The notes: generated by a model from the sequence alone, not told the origin. A DNA stretch of 64,000 nt from Chaetoceros tenuissimus (GCA_021927905.1 BLLK01000038.1:620001-684000); one strand, 5' to 3'; positions 1-11,454 are shown, counted from the first letter of the stretch. Translations and numbers: made by a program.

Positions 1-2957
1 TTCCACACTAAGATCATTGAAAACACCGCAAAACATTAGTTCTACAACTACTAATTCGTTCGCAGTGTTGATTTCACAGGCAGTTCTTCCCTTTGTTTGA
101 ATGACACCGTTAGCATCAACATGTCCTAGTTGTCGAAGAACCCTTTTCATCTTCTTTAATTCATCGCGCATTACCATGCCTTGGCAAGATCTAGCTTCAT
201 TTCTAATCACTTTTGCCTGTTCGAGGAAGTCTAGCCTTTTGCCGTAGTCAAGAACCAACTTCATTCGTTCCTTTTCTTCGTGTTCAGTCATAAGAGGGTG
301 TGATACAAGGCGATCTTTGATTGTTACAGATCTCTCAAGCATCTTCTTGAAGTCGTCACTTTTAATACCCATATCTTTGACTGGGTCAAGAACAGGAAGT
401 CCTTCTGGGAAACGACGTTTGACTTCCTTGACTGATCTTGCAGTGTTTCTTCTAGCATTTTCAGTATGCATGTCTTTTGAGATTTGTAATCTGACTGCCG
501 AAATATCCTTAATGTCACCAATATCAATAGTAAATACTCTATGACTGATGATCTTATCATCATCATTAGGCTTCACTGCACGACAGTGATGGGAATTTCC
601 TCTCCATAAAAGGCCTACATTGGAAATATCTTCTTCATTCGCCTGATCACTAGCTTTTTCGTCATCAAAATGTCTATCGACGCATGGAAGGAGAACATCA
701 ACAGTATGTTCTGGACCTGGTGCTTCACGCGCCATTTTGCCTGCAGAACCAGCAGATCCACCAGTTTTCTTCTTGTATGAAACTAATACACCCCATCCAT
801 AGTTTTCTCCATCGATAACACATTCTAGCATTCTACCTGCATTTTGGATGAATGGCACGATATATTGAGGTTTACGAGAGATTTTGAGCATTTTGTTTTC
901 AGTAATGAGAAGTTGCTGGTTCAGTTGATAATATTCATCTACACGATCAATAACATCTTTGCTACCATCACCAACCTCGATTTCATTTGCTTGTGCTTCA
1001 AGACCATCGGCTTGTATTTCGAGAGCAGGGGCTTCACTCTCTTGCTGATATTGATGGAACGAGGCTCTCAAAAGATATTCTGGGTCAACATCTTCGACTC
1101 TCATCATGTTCAAAAGCATATTATATGAAATTCGGTAACTGGAGTTCAATGGGTCAGGATCACCTAATAAGAAGAAACGGTGAGAATTCAACTAAGATTT
1201 GGTTAGCAATAAAAGGCATCTCTCATCGTGGACTTACCATATAAAATTCCTTTACATACACTTGGCTCCATCTTCTCGTCCATCATCTGGATAACAATAC
1301 CTCTATCATCTTTACCACGACGTCCAGCTCTACCAGACATTTGGATGTATTCTCCACTTGTCACCCAACGAAAATCATTACCATCCCACTTTCGTGTATT
1401 TGTGAAAACTACAGTTTTTGCAGGCATGTTAATACCAATAGCAAAAGTCTCAGTAGCAAAAAGGGCCTTTATCAAACCCTCAGAAAACAAAATTTCAACG
1501 ATTTCCTTGAGAATTGGAAGTAGCCCTCCATGATGAATACCAATACCCTTTTTCAACAAAGGAAGAAGAGCCTCAACTTGTGGCAGCTTTCGGTCATCTT
1601 CACCTAAACTTTCAATAGCATTATGATATACTTGAGTAATGAGATCTTTCTCAACATCATCTGTATAATCTTCTCTATTCAACTCTAGCGCATATTTCTC
1701 ACAATCTTTCTTAGAAAAAGAAAATATAATAACTGGATTTAAATTCCTCTCCATGACAAGTTTGACAATTCTATGCAAATCGGTGTTCCCTCCCTTTCCA
1801 CCAGCTGAAGATCTCTTCCTCTTCTTCTTTCCATTTCCGGAATTACCAATAGAATTTGCAATGGCTTCTTCCATGTCTTTTCCACCTTGAAGTGCAGCCA
1901 TTGCCTTTTGGAAATTCTTTTCTCTGAATTTTCCCTTTTCATCTACAACAAGATGCAAACCTTCTCCTCCTGCAGCAAAAACATAATGTTGTAAAGGTGT
2001 TGGACGATAATTTGTGTAGACTACATGACACGGTTGATGATGAATCTTTGCAATCCAATTAACGAATTGCCTAGCATTCGGGATTGTTGCACTTAAAAAG
2101 ACAAATCGAACTTTATGCGGCAATAGAATAATACTTTCTTCCCATACTACACCTCTCTCCTTGTCTCTCATGTAATGAACCTCATCGTAAATTACCCATG
2201 CGACTTCACGCATAACTTCACTTCCTCGATAAAGCATCGACCTCAAAATTTCTGTAGTCATGACCAAACAAGTAGCGGTTGGATTGATAGTAATATCACC
2301 AGTCATTAGACCTACATCTGAGAATTCTTCTTGTAAATCCCTATACTTTTGATTGGACAAAGCTTTGATAGGCGAAGTATAAATGACTCTCTGCCCCTCC
2401 CTCAAAGATTGAGCAATAGCATATTCAGCTACAACAGTCTTACCAGCAGAAGTATGCGCAGCTACCAATACAGATTCGTTTTTTGTGATGTAAGAAACAG
2501 CTTGAGCTTGAAATGGATCCAATGTGAATGGATACGTTTTAGCAGGTGGAAGGTTTGAATAATCAACTTTATTTGCTTGATATTCTTTTCCAAGAGCATC
2601 AACACTTTGAGAATCTGGAATAGCAGAGTAAGAACGAATAGATTTGTCATGTGATGTTCCCGTACTAATTGCTCGGTCGTCTTCTTGTTCTTTTTTCTCT
2701 TCCTCTTTCGGGACTTCTTTCGTTTCTTCTTTTACTTCTTCTTTCTTTTTGGGAGCAGCTGCAGGTATCGGGATAGATGAAACCTTTACATTTGCTTTTG
2801 TATTTTCTTTTTCATCACTCTTGGTTACGACAGGAGCATCATCATCATCCGACTTGGCCTTTTTCTTTTTAGGTTTGATTTCCTTGACTTCTACCTCCTC
2901 CTCGATCTCATCATCACCATCAAATGCTCCAAATAAGTCATCAAGATTATCTGCCAT
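1..2957 (-). CDS. MTR4: MTR4-type exosome RNA helicase (Ski2-like), 3' end cut by window edge
   Basis: Nuclear DExH RNA helicase that feeds RNA to the exosome and is the helicase subunit of TRAMP. Exon 1 (2957-1238) encodes an acidic, lysine-rich N-terminus starting [17 protein letters not shown], then the helicase core: AHTSAGKT (Walker A, about residue 168), [15 protein letters not shown] and [10 protein letters not shown] (motif VI). A 74-bp GT-AG intron (1237-1164) interrupts a Gly codon in phase 1. The joined exons read [18 protein letters not shown], exactly the Mtr4 signature region. Exon 2 (1163 to 1) continues into the Mtr4 arch region and runs off the left edge; roughly 960 residues are visible, against about 1,000-1,080 for the family, so only the C-terminal end is missing. 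The basic insert KKKRKRSS near residue 390 could be a nuclear localisation signal. SKI2 is the nearest alternative, but the arch-proximal sequence favours MTR4. Confidence 0.93.
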
Positions 2958-3286
2958 TTTATCTAGACAAATAGACTCAGCCTATATCTACTTTAGTCAC
3001 GCAATGTCGAGGCAGTTTGTAATATCTTGGTCAATGTTGTATCAACACTTGCCAGTACACTGATTGTTGATGATCTCAAAAAAATGAAACAATTTTGAGA
3101 AAATTTTGTGTTGTGTTTTTGGGTGGCTGTCGTCAAAAGAGAAAAGAAAGAGAAGAGAAGGGAAGGACAAACCAAGGGAAATTTCAAAAATCAGATTGGT
3201 ATTTTTGGAAGATGTTACAGATTTATTTTATAGCTTTATCTTTTCTTTGGAACAAATGATGCGCATTTTATTAATAAAATCAAATA
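2958..3286. other. Gap: MTR4 upstream region and 3' end of glycosyltransferase gene
   Basis: 329 bp lying 5' of MTR4 and 3' of the next minus-strand gene. It should hold the MTR4 promoter and 5' leader. I see no TATA-like box, repeat or RNA gene that I can support. Confidence 0.4.
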
Positions 3287-4510
3287 TTATGGCTGTAATA
3301 AGTCGCTAGCTATTTCTATTGGACTTGGGTCACAGCCAACTTTGATGCTGTTACTATCCATCTTTGCCAAACAGCCGTGTTTCTTTTTGCATAACTCCAA
3401 ATCATTTTGCATAGTTGGAGACCATTCTTCAGATGGGGCATGTTGATGGAGAGCATATGCAGAATGCCAAAGAGGTTTCCCCTTTTCTTCATCTCTGTAA
3501 ACCCAATTGTGGTCCACCCCTAAACCACTCATGCTATCGCTACCGCTTCTCGAAAATATTATTGTTTGATTGTCTGGAACATTTTTGAGAAATTCTCCAT
3601 AGTTGCCAATTTTGTAGCCATTTGCTACGAAGTATTCTTTGAAACCTAATCTGTGATCCCCATCTATTAAGCCTGTTGTTTTATTACATTGCACTATGCT
3701 CGGTGAATGATAGACATCATTTGGGAAAAAGTCCACATGTGTCTTCATCAGTGCATACCATAGTCCTGTTTGATCTCCATGGAACCATTCATAGGATTCA
3801 TCTTGATGTGTTGACGGCCAATTTCCTCCTGGACATATGCCCATAGCAAAAGACTTCCAGTGTTCGACCACCTTTCTCCCAAATGGCGAATTCCGAATCA
3901 TTATAGCAAATGCAGAAAAGGCATCTGGTTTCTTCTGATCATTTCTATCAGATGGCACAATCACATGCACATTCTTTTTACCATACAGTTCAAGTTCTTG
4001 TAAAAATGATTCTATTGGTCTTGAGAAGTCCTTTATTATATAGTCCAAATCCCCATAAAGAATCCATTCATAGTTTGGAAGAGCAGCTTGAATATGAGCA
4101 ACTCGTTCCCATCCTCCAAACTTTAGCCAATATTTCTTTTTATATTCTATTTCTTGTTTTGACAAAGTACGATTTTCATATAGATCTTCATCAAATGTGA
4201 TTTCCCGTGTTTGATTGAGGATGAAATCATAATTCCATAAATTGCTGTAGCAGACTTTGTTTGTGATATGATCAAGGACTCCATTCACCATCTCTTTCCT
4301 TTTTTCTTCAGGCCACATATTACTTTCAATATAACTTGATATGAAAGCTATCCTCGGTCTCGAGCTATGAGAGGACAAAGTCTTTACCACACTTGATCTC
4401 GATTGTCGTGACATTGATTCATATATCATTGATTCACGATTTATCAAAACCAATATGCCTGTGGCAATAGCAAAGAAAATGATAGCGGTGGAAACTCTGC
4501 CATGTATCAT
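3287..4510 (-). CDS. Type II membrane glycosyltransferase (GMA12/MNN10-like, GT34 type)
   Basis: Single exon, 407 residues. A short cytosolic N-terminus is followed by one membrane anchor (about residues 8-24, AIIFFAIATGILVLI), giving the type II topology of Golgi glycosyltransferases. The lumenal part has the nucleotide-sugar-transferase layout: RIAFISSY near residue 53, GGWERVAHIQAAL, then the metal-binding DxD motif in LYGDLDYIIKDF (DLD at about 154-156), and a later HQDESYEWFHGDQTGLWYAL block in which the acceptor and nucleotide sites usually lie. This matches the galactosyl/mannosyltransferase family with GMA12, MNN10 and plant xylosyltransferases. The sugar and acceptor cannot be told from sequence. 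It shares a 424-bp divergent upstream region with the KH-WW gene. Confidence 0.72.
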   Translation of the reverse strand: MIHGRVSTAIIFFAIATGILVLINRESMIYESMSRQSRSSVVKTLSSHSSRPRIAFISSYIESNMWPEEKRKEMVNGVLDHITNKVCYSNLWNYDFILNQTREITFDEDLYENRTLSKQEIEYKKKYWLKFGGWERVAHIQAALPNYEWILYGDLDYIIKDFSRPIESFLQELELYGKKNVHVIVPSDRNDQKKPDAFSAFAIMIRNSPFGRKVVEHWKSFAMGICPGGNWPSTHQDESYEWFHGDQTGLWYALMKTHVDFFPNDVYHSPSIVQCNKTTGLIDGDHRLGFKEYFVANGYKIGNYGEFLKNVPDNQTIIFSRSGSDSMSGLGVDHNWVYRDEEKGKPLWHSAYALHQHAPSEEWSPTMQNDLELCKKKHGCLAKMDSNSIKVGCDPSPIEIASDLLQP

Positions 4511-4934
4511 GATGAAAGAACACGCAGGGTTGATCCTTTGTAATTATAGCTTATGACTTTGGGAATATTGCATGAGTTCTGTGATTGTATTGTCTAGGAG
4601 AGTCTGATTGTATTGTTGATGATTGGTAAGACATACTTGCATAGAAAGCAAAGTAATAAGACCTAAACACCGTACGGTCACGGTGATACTGTTCGCAACA
4701 AATTCAATTTTTGGGCAGTTAGGAAATTATTCGCTAGAAGGCTAAATTGTCACACTATTTCGTTCAGTTATCTCTTTTTTAGTCATATTTGAAAAAGGGG
4801 AAAGGGGACGATGATATCACCTTTTCATAAAAATTGACTTCCTTGAAAATCGACAATAATCCAATCCACTCTCATTTGTTGATAAGATATCTCTTTTGTA
4901 GTTGTTTTCTGCATCTTAACTAGAAACAAAGGCA
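4511..4934. promoter_or_regulatory. Divergent promoter region of glycosyltransferase (-) and KH-WW gene (+)
   Basis: 424 bp between two head-to-head start codons. It contains a perfect 10-bp palindrome, ACCGTACGGT, at 4669-4678, followed by tcacggtga, also a palindrome. No other element is supportable. That these sites act as control sites is inference from position alone. Confidence 0.35.
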
Positions 4935-7083
4935 ATGACTGACCCAGTATCTCCACCAGAAGCTCAGTCTGCTCCCGAAGAGCCTCAACCTGCTGCACCA
5001 GAGGCTGCAGAGTCTGAATCCAAGAAGCGTAAAGCTGAAGATGAAGGTGAACAAGGTACGTATCCGCCTATACCATTGTTTCAAGTATCTTACTCCTATT
5101 CAGGTTCCTTACCAATTTTGATATCTTTTCTTAGAACATCCTGCACAAAAAGTGAAGCAGGACGAAACTCCTGTTACAGCAGACGCTACAGCGGAAACGA
5201 AAGTGGAAGATACTACAGACGAAAAGCCAGAAGGTGAAGCAAATGTTGAAAGTGTAGAAGATACAAATCAGACTGAAGGAACTGATGAAGAGGAAGGCGA
5301 AGTAAAGGAAGAAAAGACTGAACCTGTAAAAGAAGCTGAGGAAACTCAAGAGCCACCTGCAGCACCAGTTCCTGTATCCGCACCAGCTGAAGCCTCTGTA
5401 CCTGTTCCTGTCGCAGCTCCTGTACCAGCCAGTACACTTCCTCCTGGTGTGCCAAACGGTGTTCCAATGGGTGTACCGGCAGCATTACCTGTTCAGCAGA
5501 CAAACACACAACCAGAACCTTCTCAAGCTGTCTCTGAAACTGTGGTCGAAACACAAGACATTGCTTCTCACTTAGTAGGCAGAATAATCGGGAAGGGTGG
5601 CGAACAGATTCGTGACATTCAAGCGCGCGCAGATTGTAAAGTTGACGTCGATCAAAATGTACCTCATGGAGCACCAAAAATCATTACTTATCAGGGACCA
5701 AAGGACAAGGTTGACTTTGCCAAGAGTTTGGTATCCATGCTTTGTCAAGATAATTGGAAAAACATCACCCTTCCTATTGGATTTGCAAAACAAAAGTTAC
5801 TTCATGTACCATCTACGGTTATTGGGAAAATTATTGGTCGTGGTGGAGAAATGATCAAGGTATGTTTCATTGTAACAGTAATTTTGGTCATGGTCTTTTG
5901 AAGAAATTTGCTCACTTTTTCCTCTTTTTTATTTGATTAGGAACTTCAATCCAAGAGTTATGCCAAGATTCAAGTTGATCACAATAGTGGACAAGACACT
6001 GGATTCAGATCTGTAACCGTGATTGGAAATGAGCTTAGTGTGAAGAGAGGAGAAGAAATGATTAATCTCATTATTCAGAATCCCTTGGCTGATGCTTCAA
6101 ACTCTATCGACATGTTGATTAAAGAGAAAGCACAAGGAGTCAGCGAATGGGGAAGTGGGCCTCCATATACTACTATGCCAAACAATGGTGTTGGAATGCA
6201 GAGAAACAGTTATGGTGGCGGGGGTAACAGCTATGGTGGTGGAGGAGGAAATAGTTACGGTAGTTATGGAAACAACCAGCAACAGAATCAATACCAGTCA
6301 CAGCAGAGATCTTCCTATGGAGGTGGATACAACCAGTATGGACAAAGTAACTCAGGTGGTGGTGGCGGACTAGAGAGCGAGATCTTTTACGTAGCCAAAA
6401 ACTACATGGGTAGAATCATTGGAAAAGGTGGAGTCACCATCAACGATTTACAAAAGAAATCTGGTTGTGATATCCAGATCAACCAGAATGTACCTCAAGG
6501 GCAAGATTGCGAAGTTAATATCAAGGGGGTAAGATCAGGTATCGAAAATGCAAAGCAAATGTTGAATGAAATTATTCAAATGGGTCCAAATCATCCTTAT
6601 GCTGGAGGCGGAGGTTCTTCTGGAGGTGGATACCACCAACAGCAACAACAATACAGTGGTTATCAGCAACAACAGCAGCCAAGCTACGGACAAATGCAGC
6701 AGCCACAGATCCAACAGCAGTATATGCAGCAGCCACAGATCCAACCGCAATACAACGCTCAACCTGTTCAACAACAACAGTATGGAGGATATCAGCAACA
6801 GCAACAACCTTTGTATGCACAACAACAGTATGGTCAGCCTCAACAACCTGCTATGCAGCAGCAACAGCCAGTTTACAACAACTATCAACAGCCTCAGCAA
6901 CAGCAGCAAACATACAATCAGCCTCAACAGTATGCTCAGCAATCACAGCCAGTGTATCAGCCACCTGCAGCGCCTGTAGCACCTTCGCCTTGGAAAACTG
7001 CTACTGCACCTGATGGTCAAATTTACTACTACAATGAGAAAACCAATCAGACAACTTGGGACAAGCCTGCTGACATGCCTTAA
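4935..7083 (+). CDS. Three-KH-domain RNA-binding protein with polyQ tail and C-terminal WW domain
   Basis: Three exons: 4935-5055, 5135-5859 and 5941-7083, phases 1 and 0, 662 residues. The acidic/proline-rich N-terminus is followed by KH1 (GRIIGKGG near residue 189), KH2 (GKIIGRGG near 271, split by intron 2) and KH3 (GRIIGKGG near 439). Glycine/tyrosine-rich linkers precede KH3, and a long Gln/Tyr/Pro tract lies at about residues 505-630. The protein ends in a WW domain, PDGQIYYYNEKTNQTTWDKP. All three GxxG loops are intact, so RNA or single-stranded DNA binding is expected. The layout resembles FUBP/KHSRP proteins (tandem KH) fused to a splicing-type WW, which commonly binds proline-rich splicing or transcription factors. 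The low-complexity tail predicts condensate-type behaviour (inference). It lies between the MTR4 and TRF4 genes. Confidence 0.88.
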
Positions 7084-7519
7084 TTTTCTTGATCTATTGT
7101 GTCTACTGGGAATGTTACCTATGTTTGCAACTTGTTGAACTGACACGTTTCGCACTGGTTTTGATTGGTATTGGGATTTACTATTGAAATTGTCAAACAT
7201 TGAGAAATGAAAAGCTTGATTTTACTTTTGCATCAGTTGCGGGATACTTCTATGAAGTCTTTTTGTGTTACGTCTGAATTTGAAGAGTTGTGTACTCTAG
7301 AAGTGTTGACGTATGCTGCGTGACGTTTCTTGATTTGAATGTTACTCTTATTTAATAAGCGTTTGCTTCCTTTAATTGCATTACATATCGAATTTATTTG
7401 ACAGAAGATTAAATAGTTTTTAGCTAGAATGTATTGTTCAAACTCACATTTTATCCCCAAGCAGCGATGGCTTGAAATAAGCAGAATACGAGTCGTAATG
7501 TTGTAGTACATCGTTTTCA
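7084..7519. other. Gap: convergent 3' ends
   Basis: 436 bp between the stop codons of the KH-WW gene (+) and the poly(A) polymerase gene (-). It should hold both 3' untranslated regions. No repeat, RNA gene or further coding sequence is seen. Confidence 0.4.
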
Positions 7520-8956
7520 TTAGAAAAGACCCTCAGAATCATTTGAACTTGTGTCCATACTGGACTCACTAGACTCCGAGTGTGCTCGTTTCCTAGACTT
7601 GGTTTGCCTCTGTAAAACTTTCAACATTTCAGCACGTTGAATCATTTCCTCTGTTGGAGGAATTATGGATGCTAAGATGGACTCAGTTGGTACTGCAGGT
7701 TCGGCAGTGTGTGACAATAGTACTCTCATGGCAATTTCAAACGATTTTGCAATTACTTGCATTCTAAAAGATGCTTTGCCTACGTCAGCTGTAATTTCAA
7801 AAGGATTCTCAATAGCCAACGAAAATGGTCTATTTTCATAACAGAAGTGTTGCCTTTTTCCCTTTGCAGCTTTCGGAAAGTAGAATCCATCACTTCGCAC
7901 TGAAATCCCAGTGGTATAATAGTTGAAATCAACTCCATAAAGTTCAAAGAATCCAAGCAACATTGAGCCTAAGTTCATAGTATTTGCTTTGCCAAAATTG
8001 AAGGCATAGCGCTCTCGATGTTGCAGATAACTGACAATCATCATTTGTAACATAAACGAGCCACATCCACCACTGTATGGTTCATTGAGCCCTCTTGCAG
8101 CCATGAAGTACTTCAATACAAACGTCAGCGGTTTCAAGGGTGCCATAGCATCAAGGAATCGTTTCATTAATTCAGCCGCTTGGACTCCAAGAGTTTGATT
8201 CAAACAAATGTCAACACTAAGACCATTGCTATGAGTAAATTTAACAATAGGAACCCTTGTATTTTCAACAACTTCGAGGTAAGTCAGTTCATTTCTCCAG
8301 TCTGGATGAGATTTCAGTGCTTCCCCAATTTGAGCCAAAGGAGAAATGCTTTCCTTTACACTTTCCCATTCCTCCATTTCTTTCTGCTCTTTTATTTTTT
8401 TCTGTTCTTTACTCTTGGTCTTTTTCTCATCTTTTGTATCTTCCTTCTTTTCGTCTTCAATTGCATCAGGAAGAGAAACAACGAAATCTATATCGGAAGT
8501 AGGCAATAAAAGGCCTGTAGCTTGACTTCCAAAAACATGAACGTCACACTCTCTGCCTGTAAATACTTCTTTGATCAACTCTTTGACTTTGTTTACAAGA
8601 TTCTGCCTCATCTCCAATTCATCGGGCTGAGGAGCCATCAATTGTGCAAAACTAACAATTTCATCATGAAGTAATACTAACTTTGGTACATTGCGATGAA
8701 ACTTCACTCTATGTGACTCATCCATCCAAGGTGGCAATTCTGAAACAGATGTAAAAGGATTTCTCTGATTTTCTTCATGTCTTGGCCTCTTTTTACCCTT
8801 TTGAGAAGATGTATCTGATGGAACAGGCTTGCTACTTGTTTCTTTCTCTTTTTCAGATTCTTCTTCTTCACTCTCGCTTCCATCGGCACCAAAAGTCAAA
8901 AAATCATCGTCCTTCCAACTTTCTTCTGCCTTCTTTTTGCTCTCCAATTCATCCAT
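7520..8956 (-). CDS. TRF4: TRF4/PAPD5-type non-canonical poly(A) RNA polymerase
   Basis: Nuclear poly(A) polymerase of the TRF4/5 family, the catalytic subunit of TRAMP, which oligoadenylates aberrant RNAs for exosome decay. The nucleotidyltransferase core shows VFGSQATGLLLPTSDIDFVV (GS motif plus the first two catalytic Asp) and the third Asp in SVDICLN. The PAP-associated part has NEPYSGGCGSFMLQMMIVSYLQ and an NLGSMLLGFFELYG block. The N-terminus is Asp/Glu/Lys-rich; a charged lysine/glutamate insert lies between the catalytic strands (about residues 180-205). I take the Met at 8956 (MDELESKKKAEESW) as start. An in-frame Met at 9076 would add 40 poorly conserved-looking residues and cannot be excluded. 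There are no introns. The MTR4 helicase gene is 4.6 kb away. Confidence 0.9.
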   Translation of the reverse strand: MDELESKKKAEESWKDDDFLTFGADGSESEEEESEKEKETSSKPVPSDTSSQKGKKRPRHEENQRNPFTSVSELPPWMDESHRVKFHRNVPKLVLLHDEIVSFAQLMAPQPDELEMRQNLVNKVKELIKEVFTGRECDVHVFGSQATGLLLPTSDIDFVVSLPDAIEDEKKEDTKDEKKTKSKEQKKIKEQKEMEEWESVKESISPLAQIGEALKSHPDWRNELTYLEVVENTRVPIVKFTHSNGLSVDICLNQTLGVQAAELMKRFLDAMAPLKPLTFVLKYFMAARGLNEPYSGGCGSFMLQMMIVSYLQHRERYAFNFGKANTMNLGSMLLGFFELYGVDFNYYTTGISVRSDGFYFPKAAKGKRQHFCYENRPFSLAIENPFEITADVGKASFRMQVIAKSFEIAMRVLLSHTAEPAVPTESILASIIPPTEEMIQRAEMLKVLQRQTKSRKRAHSESSESSMDTSSNDSEGLF

Positions 8957-9311
8957 GATAAGTTTTGCTTTCCAACAATAGTTTTTTTTCACGATAACCA
9001 TAACACTCTGTAGTTGAATAGTATTGTTTGCGGCCTGGGTGGCTGGTGGATGAACCATGTTGGGATGGGAATGCAACTGTTTTTATAATTTTTTTCATTC
9101 CTTTTATTTTTATTACATTTACCCAATACGAAGCAAGATTCTCGCTACCATCATCATTAAACAATAACACTATGTTAGAGGCTTTTACGTTGTTTGCGAT
9201 CTTCACAATGTGTTTTGAGATCTCGACCTTCATTTTGAATTATGATTGCGTTAGTTGATTTGAAACCGTCGTGTATAAGTACCATCAAACTACAATTAAA
9301 AAACAATTTTC

Positions 9312-10204
9312 CTAATATGCGCCATTGGAAGGATCAGCACTGAAATACAAGTGTCTGTCTGGAAAGTTGACCAAGTTCCCTAGCTTCTCGGTCTCTGCCA
9401 AAGTCGCCTTCAAAGTTGGACATTCAGCTATTGCTGCTTCAGTATTCACAGACGCTTTGGTATAAATATTGTACACAGCCCAAAAAGCTACATCTGCAGC
9501 GTTTGGCTTATCTCCACCAAGGAATGGCTTCCCACTAGACTTCAAATTCTTTTCAAGAAGACCAAAGTGCTTTGGAAGGAATTCTTCCTCCAACATCTTC
9601 CATGCTGCAGCTTTATCTCCCTCTGCGAATTTACCCTAGATTTCCATAGAAAGTACGCAAATTGGAAAAAAACTTAGGTACATGCCTTTTTTCAGTATTG
9701 TATATCATTCATAATTGCCTTACCTTGAATAGCCCACCAAAGATATCCATGACTTCTTCCAAAAACATGTCACACTGAGCAGCTGCTTGTACATCAATTG
9801 GATACAATCCTGCAAGTCTAGCGCAATATCTATTAATAGCTCCTCCCTGTCCAATAGTCAAACCTCCATGTTTCAAGATTGGAATTTGCCCGAAAGGAGT
9901 TTCTTCTTTTGCTGCTGGCCAAGCATTCGCAGTATCTTCATCCAATTCAAATTCAATGTTTCCTGCATAAAGCATAGCTTGGCAAAAATCAGATCTATAC
10001 CGATGAAGGAAAAGGCATCAAGTTAGCACAGTTTAGATGAAGCAGAGAAAATGAATCTTGACCATCATATTGAAGTTTATATCAACAAGGGCCCAATCCC
10101 AATTCAAACAAGTAGTAAATCAACATTCAAACGCACCTTCCATGGACAGCCCAGTAAATTAGCTTTGGCTTTTCTGTTGATGGAGTTGCACAAGAGTTTC
10201 CCAT
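9312..10204 (-). CDS. Glutathione S-transferase (sigma-like), possibly N-myristoylated
   Basis: Three exons: 10204-10137, 9994-9724 and 9635-9312 (phases 2 and 0), 220 residues, normal for a cytosolic GST. The joined protein starts MGNSCATPSTEKPKLIYW, then HGRSDFCQAMLYAGNIEFE, the glutathione-binding TPFGQIPIL with its cis-Pro, and IGQGGAINRYCARLAGLYP, as in sigma-class GSTs. The C-terminal helical domain includes FLGGDKPNAADVAFW, which carries the N-capping Asp. The catalytic Tyr of sigma enzymes should be in LIYWAVHGR. The start MGNSC exposes Gly2 with a nearby Cys5, the pattern of N-myristoylation with palmitoylation, which would tether the enzyme to membranes (inference). The short exon 1 carries this leader almost alone. 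Confidence 0.85.
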
Positions 10205-10578
10205 GATTACTGTAGTATTACTATCTCAATTATAAATGAATGCATTATGAAAGATGAAGAGGAAGTTGAAGCGATGAAGCTGAAACAAAAGACAAAAGAT
10301 ATTGAAGTACTACCATCAAAGCGTGGAAGTGGGACTTAATTTTGATGCGTTGATTTCTCCGAAAATGGAAGATGACTCGACTGAAATGTCTTTTCTACTT
10401 TGTCAAGATGTTTGAGCTTTTCCCTACCCCTCTTTGATTATCATGCAATTTCACAGACCCCTTTCGCTTCAATGGCTGAATACTGTGAAAGTTATCATGT
10501 TTTCACAATTGCATCTTATCTATCCAATAGATAGTCTATGCTCAACTTTCTCACTCCCTGAACAGCAGTAGTATAATT
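10205..10578. promoter_or_regulatory. Divergent promoter region of GST (-) and YEATS gene (+)
   Basis: 374 bp between head-to-head start codons. It presumably drives both genes. I see no convincing motif, repeat or RNA gene in it. Confidence 0.35.
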
Positions 10579-11454
10579 ATGACAGGTACAGCAGCACCGC
10601 AACAGGTGGCGTCGACGTCTTTACCTTTACAACAACAGATACCAGCAAATGAGGAACCTAGGCAGGAAAATACGACGGTATGTCTGCCAATAGTATATGG
10701 ATCTATAGCATTTCCTTTACCAAAGACTGAAGAATATAATACACATCGTTGGACTCTATATGTGAGAGGTCCAAACAATGAGGATTTAAGTCAAGGTATA
10801 GCAAAAGTTGTGTTTCAACTTCATCCATCTTTTGCACAACCAGTTAGAGAACTGACTGCTCCCCCATTTGAAGTAACTGAAAAGGGATGGGGAGAATTCG
10901 AAGCTAGCATAAGAATTGTATGGAGAGATCCTGCCGAGAAGGCATTAGTATTTATGCATATGATTAAATTGTACCCACCAGTTGCTGAAAATTTACCAGG
11001 AAGTGAGACGGGTGTTGATGATACCAAGAGTGAAGATAAGAAGAAGAAACCGGTAGTTCATGAGTTTTATGACGAGGTGGTTTTCACAGATCCCACAGCC
11101 TCATTTTACAATCAGTTAATGAGTAGTAATGTCAATTCAGAGAATGGTGAAGTTCCCAAGGTCGAAAGCAATGAGCCTCAGGTACAGGATACATTCAAAC
11201 CATACTCAGATGAAAATGATTTCAAGTGCTTACTTGAAGCACAGAAATTTTTAGAGAATGAATTGGCTTCTGTGAAGGATCGTATTTTGAGAGCAGATTG
11301 TAGTAGGACAGAGCTGGATGCGGCATTAATTGAAGTTACTGCAAAGGCTAAGGCATTGAGTGCACCACCACCTGCAGCGGCATCTCCTGCTCCTGCGAAA
11401 AGAAAGAAACCATCAGGTGGCGGAGGGTCAAAGAAATCAAAAACTTCAAAATAG
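10579..11454 (+). CDS. YEATS4: YEATS-domain chromatin reader (YEATS4/GAS41/Yaf9-like)
   Basis: Single exon, 291 residues. The YEATS fold occupies about residues 35-165: VCLPIVYGSIAFPLPK, THRWTLYVRGPNNEDLS, KVVFQLHPSF with PVRELTAPPFEVTEKGWGEFEASIRI and KALVFMHMIKLYPP. HRWTLYVRG and the GWGEFE loop are the acyl-lysine-binding core of GAS41/Yaf9. These proteins are shared subunits of SWR1/SRCAP and NuA4-type acetyltransferase complexes. The C-terminal part has a predicted coiled coil (about 215-260) and ends in a lysine-rich, nuclear-localisation-like tail (AKRKKPSGGGGSKKSKTSK). The length is slightly above human GAS41 (227). The gene converges with TRAPPC1. Confidence 0.9.
   Translation: MTGTAAPQQVASTSLPLQQQIPANEEPRQENTTVCLPIVYGSIAFPLPKTEEYNTHRWTLYVRGPNNEDLSQGIAKVVFQLHPSFAQPVRELTAPPFEVTEKGWGEFEASIRIVWRDPAEKALVFMHMIKLYPPVAENLPGSETGVDDTKSEDKKKKPVVHEFYDEVVFTDPTASFYNQLMSSNVNSENGEVPKVESNEPQVQDTFKPYSDENDFKCLLEAQKFLENELASVKDRILRADCSRTELDAALIEVTAKAKALSAPPPAAASPAPAKRKKPSGGGGSKKSKTSK

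Noticed and set aside
4935-7083. Glutamine-rich tail as a repeat artefact
   Set aside because: The frame continues cleanly into an intact WW domain, so the polyQ/Tyr tract is part of the real protein.
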